A DNA stretch of 64,000 nt from NCBI GenBank assembly GCA_029962745.1, contig CM057153.1:37429662-37493661 (forward strand), given 5' to 3'. Below are positions 26,001 through 35,000 of the stretch, in pieces; the first letter of the stretch is position 1, and every line of letters begins with the position of its first letter. This DNA is from Echinometra lucunter (Eukaryota > Echinodermata > Echinoidea > Camarodonta > Echinometridae). The position numbers and the translations under genes were made by a program. A model generated the notes under the pieces. The model saw nothing but the letters and a program-made list of their open reading frames with translations. It was not told the origin of the DNA and made no database searches.

Positions 26001-29000
26001 TCTGATGGTAGCTGTACACAGACCTGAGACCAGTTCTCACTAGCCATATTTCCTGTGAACATTTCAGGTTAGCATTTTTTCAGTAGGAGGGAAACTTGTG
26101 ATTCATGAGGAAAATGGTGGTATAATTTGTTCACACTTAGAATAATGATGGTCGTTCTTTGATGTCAACAGTAGAACAGATTGTATACAGATGTAACTTT
26201 CGTACTAGATAAACTGACATGAAGTACTTGGTTATTAGTCTTATAAATCACTAGGAGAGACATTTGCTTGAGAGCATGATAGGGTTACTTAGTTGGTTTA
26301 ATAGCATATATTTTCATAGACTCTGGGAAGTTTTATCAGACTTAATTTAGTTTTCATTTGGTTCACCCTATCGATTTGAATGTTAAGCATGGATATTTAT
26401 GGAAAAAGGTCAGATTTTCAAATGATATAATAAATTATTCTTAGTCCAATCTTTTTGCGTGTGCTAACGAAACACAAAATACAAACAAAGTGTATGTCTC
26501 CACTTTCTGTCAGGGACTGTAGTTAAAGGCATTGGCTAACATTGTTATGATTTTTAAAAAATCTCATTTTGTTACTTAAAAATGGGATAAATATTAGGGT
26601 TATAGTGTAAAAATACCAGTCTGAAAGTTTCAGACCATAATATCCACGGGAAGTATTTTTAAATATTAGAAATTTGAACCAATATTTGAAAAATATACGA
26701 GGGTCGGTTGCATAGACCCAACGTAAGGAGTGCACATGCGCACACGACTCAACGGGCCGCACTGTGTGTATTGACGTATCACGCGGCGGAAGGCAGGTAA
26801 CGGTATTTTTTAATTCGCGCAAACGGTCCTCTTAGTTCAGTGTCTCTCGAGATGAAAGCTAATAAAATCGTGGTTTGCGTCTAACTTACAGCTTTTACTT
26901 CCAAATTATGGTTGGTTTCAGGGTTTTTGAGTATAAATACAAGTACTCATACACATGTTTCATCTTAGTTTAAGAATTTTTTAAATCAGCTGCTCACAAA
27001 GTTAGCCAATGCCTTTAAGTCCTTATCAAAGTTTTATCATCAGCCAACCAGACATTCCAACCCACAAAGGGCAGTTCTATCAATTTTGTCATAAAATGGG
27101 ACAATCAGAGATAGAAATTGTCTGATGATAATGGTATTAAACCATGACCCGGATTACCCCTATGAATAACTGCCACCTTATTGTATTGGTCTAATGCAAT
27201 TCTATGAGACAGGTGCATCAGAAGTATCCAAGCATTTCAGTTTTTTGATAGAATGAGAAAGGGAGCAGAAATAACCGTATTTTGACAGTGTTCAGTGTAC
27301 AGAGCCTGTATTATAAGATAGTGAGAGAAAGAAAAAGAAAGGAAGAAAAATTATGAAGGAAAAGGGATTTGTTTTTCAAAAATTCATGTTGATAATGTTT
27401 TTATTTGAGAAGTGGTATCTTTGGAATAAAACCATTCTTACAGTTTTCCCCCTTTCCGAAGAAACCTTCATACACCCTACATACGTTTGACGTAAGAATG
27501 ATTTGTCGTACGGTTTCTGGAAATATCACAAACAAAAATAAAGTATTCAAACTGGCTGACTGGCTATGACTTCCATTTCCCCTTGCAGACATTTCTTTAT
27601 CATGAGAATCCAAGAAATTACCTGAAGGAAAAAAAAAGCTGCCAAATGACATTTCAACTTGATATTAAGAGAGTGAGGAGAAAAAGAAAAACATATCTTT
27701 CCCCTGAGGCTGCATTTGAGTTCAGAGTTTTGTCAATATTTATGAAGTTCTTTCCAAATGAAATTCCTTTCCCTATCCCTGCCAACTTGCTTCCATTTAT
27801 CAATATTGATACTCTACTCATCCCCTCATCCAAAAGCAATGGCAAACTTGTTCTTCTCGTTTGCAAAAATACCAGCAATATTTTATCCTATTCATTCCTG
27901 AACTAATCCAATCTCAAAACAGAACTGCACACAAAAGTTGGAATGAAATGCCTCACAGCAGTCTGTTCCCATTGCCATGCTCTGGGCTATTTTTGTATTA
28001 CAGTTTTCATTAATATTTCATTACATTTGTTATATTTTGATTTATATCCCAGTGGATGCCATAGGGTGTTATATGAATGCTACAGAAACTTTAGCGTAAC
28101 ATGTTGCGAATACTATTTGAAGGATATAGTGGAAAACATGGAATTATTTTCCATTAAAATATGTTTTCTGTCCATTTTCAAACATTTTCTGTCCATTTTC
28201 AAACATTTTCTGATAGATCAAAATACATGTCTGGTATGCATATTTTCATTTTTTTTTAAACTCAAAAGCATATGGTGCACCAGTAGGCAGCCTCAGCCAA
28301 ATATGTTTTTCTTGTCATATCAGTTATTGAATCCCCTTTCAAATAAGGCTCACAATTACATTGATTCTATAATCAATCTTGTTTTCATCATTATTAACCC
28401 ATTCGTGACAGAGGTCCACATTTTGTGGTTTGGCCTAATATCTTTTGATGCAAAGCCATAAAAATCATACCAAATACATGAGCAGAAAGAGCAAAAAATA
28501 TTCTACACAAACTGTGCCCATTTTAGTTGTGTCAATATTCGTTGTTTGATGCTGAAAATTTTTTAAAGGAAAATAAGCACTAAAATCCTTAAATTGGCAA
28601 TGTGATAGAAAGTTTAAAATCACTGTTTTCCCCTGCAAATTGGCAACTTTTTGACTTCTCATCATAATTTCTGTCAATTTATATTCATTTCAGATACATG
28701 ACATTTTGTAAGAAAAATGTAGCAATAAAATAAAAATGTTGGTGTTGCCAATTTGAAGAATAAAAGCTGATCAAATTAGGCTTTAAATAATTCCTGTCAC
28801 GAATGGGTTAAGCACTAATAAATTGCCTTTATTATTCAGCCCTAGCAATATAGGCAACTGGGCAAAGAGGCTGCACACAACAATCATTTGGCTGTGTGGA
28901 CAAAGCTCTTACACTTGTCATTTGAGAGTCAAAGTTATTGCTATTAGAAGTGAATGGAAGTCATCTCTTTGTGTACGTGAATTTAACCACGAGCCTCTGC

Positions 29001-32000
29001 ACAATGCTGCTATAGTGAACTATGTCAGATCAGGAGAGGTGACATTAGTCTCTGTAGTGTCATCAAAGGTCCTTAATGTCATGATGGGCCAATTGATTGT
29101 CAAGTTCCTTCTCCTCTGTCTATTTCTCTTTCTTCTCTCTTTCTGCTCTCTGTTTCTCCCCATATATTTTTGTCTCTAACTTGTTTTCTCTGTCATACTC
29201 TTCTTGAACACTTCTTTCTCACCTTGTTCTATTTCCTTCACTCTCTCTATTGCTGTTTTATCCCTTTCTCTGTATCGCCTCTCCCTGTCCCTTTCTTTGT
29301 TTCTGTCTCTTTCTCTTTCTCCCTGTGTCTATTCCTAGATCAGTTTGTCTCTTTGATCCCTGCCCCTCTCTCCTCTCTTTCTCTATCCTCTCTTTCTCTA
29401 TCTCCTTTCTTTTTCTCTCCTCTTTCTCTCCTCTCTTTCTCTCCTCTTTCTCTCTCTCCTCTTTCTCTCTCTCCTCTTTCTCTCTCTCCTCTTTCTCTCT
29501 CTCTCCTCTTTCTCTCTCTCCTCTCTCTCTCCTCTCTCTTTCTCTCTCTTTTTCTCTGTCCTTCTGACCCTCTCTTGGTCTCTCTGTCTCTGTCTCTGTC
29601 TCTCTCCCTCTCGGTCTCTCTGTCTTTGTCCCTGTCTCTCTCCGGTTCTCTCCTTTCATTGGCTGTAAACCTATGTTAATGGGTTGTGTCACCTCAGAGT
29701 TGTTCACTCAGCGTGATGTCTTTGAGCAAAGTGATACCATAGCTGCGATTGCGACGTGATTGTGAGGAGTGATGTCTTCAACCAAAGATTGAGTATTACA
29801 TTTATATTGAAACAGGAGGATGTCATTGGAATGTAGGAATGTATTGGGTAGCATAGATAGAGTTTGATCAGATGAAACTCAGCATCAGTATCTACTGCTT
29901 TGAGAACAGTGCTCTAACCATCTTTATACCTTGCGACTAGGGAATTAGGGTTACACGTGCATGTTTTCAGCTGTGATAATACAGAACTGATAAATTCTAT
30001 GAATATAACCTCACTGTTTTGGAGTGAATCCTGATCAAAATGAGACAGCATGGTCTTGCTCTGTGCATTGAATATGACCTGTGCAAACAATATGGATGGT
30101 CAGTTTTCAACATGAGAGGATACTTCTCAGTTTGAAGGACTGTTTATCTTCTGGTGCAAGTTTGGATTTCCCTAAGGATGAAATCAAGGAAGTATATTGG
30201 ATTATGAAATTTCCTTTTGAAAGAAAGGAGGCTTAGTATTTGTATATTTCTGACTTTGTTGTAAGAAGGAGCTAGGACAATTTGGAAGTCTGTGACTGAT
30301 TGGTTTTTATTGCCATTCCGCAACGCCCCTTTTGCTGCCACACAGTGACAACGATGTGAAGGAATTCTCTTTGTGAAAGAAGATTTATTAGAATCCATTA
30401 GCATATTGAGGTTTTTTTTTACAATGGGATATTACAAAATGAACCGCAGAAAGATTAGGTGAGTGTTTGAAGATCTTGAGGAATAAGAAATTGAAATGTG
30501 GTGATTGTTTGAGCTTTCAGTGTTTGGTTTTATTTCACAATTCTATACCATTCAGATTAGTTTCAATATACTTATATCAATATAATTATGTGGTTCAGAT
30601 CGTTGAGCACCAATGAACTATGATTGCTTGATTATGAATTTAATCAGCTTATCCTTGTGGTTAATCATGTGGTTGTTACAACATATGGCATTTCAGCTTT
30701 CCATTTTAAAAAAAATTAGATAGGCATGTTTGGTATTCATTGCATTAATTCCTGATTTTTTGTGGAGTATCTTTTTACGGATAGTTTACCTACAAAACAC
30801 AATCTGTTCTCCTTTGAACTAGGGCTCCATAATATTATTAACTTTGCCACGGGGATGCATAGCAAATATTGGAGGTTTGTGCCATGGTGTACACTGATGG
30901 TTCAGCCTTTAAAGGATACCATGATTGCCATCATCATAAAGGGCATTTTGGCATCTTGGAGGGCACCAATATTTCATTCTGTTGTCCTTTCCCGGTCCTC
31001 TATTCTCCTCCCTCCCCCCCCCCCCCCTTTGTGTGCTACTTGTGCACTAGGTCCCTATATAAATTTCATAAATTAGGTATCTGGAGCCTGTTTCTCGAAA
31101 CAGTCATAAGTCTGAGTTTGTGGATATCGCATTCAAATGCAAAAATGCAAATGTACAAAATGTGTCTTAAGTTATGAGTTGTCCAAGAACTTAGAAACAG
31201 ACCCCTGGAGGAAAATCAGGAGTGTTTGTGTGTATGTCAGACCCCAGTTATTTACATGCCACACTTAACCCACCCAGTATTCACTTTCTTCCTTGCCCCT
31301 CCCTGATCATACTTACTTTATAATAGTGATAAAGTATTGAGTCCATGAACAATCAGCCATGAGATATCAATCAAACCAAAGAAAACTGAGCAGTATTAGG
31401 GTAAAGGCCTACTGTTGATATTTTGACAGACAGAAATACATACAACTTGAATGATGAAAGAGATGTGCAATACATCACTACGATGTACTTTTGGCTTGAT
31501 AGGTTATGTATACATTACCATAGAGACAAAGATAACAGACATGTACATGTATATTATCAGTATAAACATGGATGTGAGTGTTAGGCTCATCATGAATAGA
31601 TATCTAGTGTGATGTTTTCTCCGAACTAGATTTGATGTCTGGCAAACTGTTTTTGTATCCGATTGATCATTTCTTTCTCTTTTCATGCAGTGATTGAAGT
31701 AAACTGATGGCTTTGTCTACTTGACTAAATAATCTTAATATTTGCTTGACCCTTTAATAATTCGATAAGCTTTCTGTTACATTTTCTTCACCCGCTATTT
31801 CCTGTCTCCTATTTCTCCATCCCCTTTCCCTTTACTTTTCCAAGTCTCTTTCTCCAGCATGCATTCTTTGTACTAATTCAATTCTCTGCTAAATTTCTTT
31901 GTAGACTCCTAGTATGCTGAGATGTCTTTTTATTTGATTATGATATCCATTGGTGTCAGTTGAGGGGGGGGTGGAGACGACAGGGGGACAGGGTGAGGGA

Positions 32001-32034
32001 TGCAATAGGGTATGTCTCCCCCCCCCCCCCCCCC

Positions 32035-32070
<36 letters not shown>

Positions 32071-35000
32071 ATGGAAATCATTAATTTCGTAAAATAGCTT
32101 GTCGGCAGAGTTTTCAGGGAAAAGAGACATCTGGCAAAGCCCAAGAACCTTTTTATTTTTTTTCTTGCTTGTCAGCAAATTTGGGGGATGAAAGGGGGAC
32201 ACCAGTCAGAAAATTTCTTTGTCCCCCTTCAAAAAAACGTAAAATGGATTGACACCCCTTATGACATTATCTTGTCCTTCTCTTTGTAGTTCTCAGAGCA
32301 TTGAGGAGAGGGCATCTGTCCAGAGCATGTCAACAGAATCCCTCCAGTCAGCCAACTCCTTAGGATCATCAGCTGACTGGGATTCACCAAGCAAGAACAG
32401 CTCTACCTCCAAGCAGGATTCTACCCCGCTGGTAAGATCATTTTCCTTTTACACCAACACATGTTTGAATACTCTGTCATGCATGTTAGGGTTAGTTTAG
32501 GGTAAAAGAACATCATCAGACTGAAACTCATCAAGCAAGAACAGCTTTACCTTGAGCCTTTAACCCCACAGTAAGATCATTTTCTTCCTCCACATTAAAA
32601 ATCATGTTACCAGGCTTTACTGCAGAATACCCCATACTACCTAGTAGGGTTAGGATTAGGTCTAGGGTCATGGTAAGGTTACGGGTTCATCATCATCAGA
32701 TTCAGATTCAACAAGCAAGAAAAGCTGTACTTCTAATAGCCTTCTACTTTTTTTGTACAATTTTTTTTCTTGACCACCTCTGAAACATCATTGCCATTGC
32801 TATAATCCCAATCTAAATCCTGACTCTTCTCTTTCATGAAATAGATCCAGAGCAAATCATTATCAGACAGTATGTTTTATAATCTACATATATGATCACA
32901 AAGTGAACAGTATGGGAATGAAATTACATATTTTCTTTTATCTTTGATATGGAAATATTTTTCAAAATTGATTTCATCTCTTTTATGTTTGTTTCCAGGG
33001 CAACCTGTTATCCAGCGACTCTGAATCTGAGGAGGAGGAAAGTGTGAACTTTGTTGACATGTGGAAATCCAGGTCTACTCCGCCCATTAAGCTTCCAGAC
33101 TGGGATCCAAATAAGAGCATTGAGGAGCATCGGAAGAGGGTAAGTTTGTCCCCCACCATTTCCCCCTGCCATTTCTGTCATGTTATTGTAATGATTACTC
33201 TGTCTGAAGATTTTTTTGAGCATTTAATAATGAAGCTTAGAAAAATGCAGGGGCATGCAAAGGTGTGTACAATGTGCAAAAACTCACATATTTTGTATGT
33301 TTGAATCAATTACAAATTACAAATTCTGACTGGAATCATTTGTTACTCATTGTTTCAGGGAAGGTATATCCTGCTGGTTCGTGAGCATGCACTCACTTTT
33401 TTTTCTGTCTGTCCTTTTTTTTCCCTGCCATCCTCATAGGTGAGAGAGTCTTTAGATAGAACAGAGAGTGCCAGTTCTGCTTCTAGTGAGCAGTGGATTC
33501 TCAACTATCCCTTACCAGATGACCCCCTTGGCAGAGTGGGACGGTCCAGCAGTGCTGGACCAAGCAGCAGGCAAAGCAGTGTAGGCAGTATGACCAGACA
33601 GGACTCTTCCAATTCCAGAACAGGGGTGAGCTGTGATGAGGACAGAAAAATCCTCCATGAACTACTGGAGAAGGAACGGAAAGCTCAGAGCAGGAGCTCC
33701 AGCAGTGAAAGCAGCCCAGAGACTAGGAAGGAGAACCAGCAGGCCACTGGTTCAAATCTCAGCTTGGGTGATAAATCCATCATGTCTGATTTTGTGTCCA
33801 GCATAATGGCAGAGGTGAAACTGGAAAATAATTCTGCTACAGGAAAACCTAAAGCAAAAGGATCTAAGGATGATTTGACAAAACCCAAGAAGGTGAACAG
33901 TCCATTCATTAGATCTCAGAGCATGAGAGCTCCACCAAAACCATCAAGGCCAGAAAGGACAAGAATTCCAAGTGGTGGAAATACGGACAAAGGAGGAAAA
34001 GGTACAACAAATATTCCAAAGCCACAAGCTATCTGTAGTAAGTCTGTCACAAGTGGAAAGAAAGCAGACCAAGCTAGTACTAACTTTAAAAAAAATGTTC
34101 AGCAGAATAATTCATCCAATGAAAGCAAAAAGAATGGAACTGGGCTGACTAGAACTTCTTTTATGCCCAAAGCTTTAACAAGAACTGCTAACAAAGTGGC
34201 ATCAGACAGTTCGAACTTGAATCAGTCACGTTCTGGAGTGGCCAGTCCTGCAGGATCAGATAAGGCTAGTGGAAAGACTAAGAAAATAAACTTGAAAAAT
34301 GGGAAAGGAAAAAGCAAAGGCAATGAAACTACTCCCAAAACAAAATCAGCTAATTTAGGTGCTAAAGACCCTGGATCAGGTAACAAAGATTCCAAGAGTA
34401 AAAGTAAAATACCTCAGTTAATCAGACAGGGTTTGAAGCAGAGTCAAGGTAAAGGAGATTCAGCTAAGAAAAGAGGCACACCCAGGAAAGAAATGGTTGT
34501 AGAGCCTCCAAAAACAGCACCAGCAGGAACTGAAATGTTGGTGAAAGAAAATCCCACAGACTCCAACAAGAGTGCTTTCACAGAAATCGTTCCCCTCACC
34601 AAACAGTTGAGCTTTGTTGTAGACAATGTGCCTTTTATCGATGACTCGGCAAAAAGTCCTAAAGATGAGAATCCAAACAAGACTCCTTCACCAAATGATG
34701 AAAAGAATCTATTCACCAGCCATCTAGACCAACAAGGTGAAGCTCTTTGTGGACAATCTCCTAAATTGAGTCCAAGGCTTCTTCAGAGGTTGCGTGCCAG
34801 TGGAATTGAACTTGCAAATAGCAGTGGTTCTGACAATGACTCTGTCTTCCTACCTGATGAACCTCGTCCTAGTACATTGCAGGTTGCTCCAACACAGCCA
34901 TGTCTCAATGGAAATGGTATTGTTTCCAGGCAGTGCCAACAAACCGAGAGAACAGAGAATGGATTCACATCAGAGCTTCATCTAGATCAGAAAGAGATTG

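Larger units (their letters stand above)
22154..32289. other. 10.1-kb intron of the NCKAP5-like gene
   Basis: No exon supported. Contains (CT)n at 22992-23096, pyrimidine tracts 24560-24740 and 25010-25600 with long C runs, TTAA elements at 23986-24473, 26523-27018 and 28394-28811, a pyrimidine tract 29100-29650, a weak foldback at 31081-31208 and a C/A homopolymer block 32018-32068. Confidence 0.7.

Noticed and set aside
17987..26822. An ~85-codon open frame shared by MITE copies 2 and 3
   Set aside because: Most nucleotide differences between the two copies change the amino acid, the frame is broken in copy 1, and no domain is recognisable; it is unselected sequence within a non-coding element.
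27583..27906. 107-codon + strand frame as an exon in the 10.1-kb intron
   Set aside because: Preceded by cttgcag but lacks a fitting donor and phase, and the flanking exons already join in frame without it.
29170..29707. Ser/Leu-rich (+) and Arg/Glu-rich (-) open frames
   Set aside because: Both follow from a CT-rich minisatellite; no codon constraint or homology.
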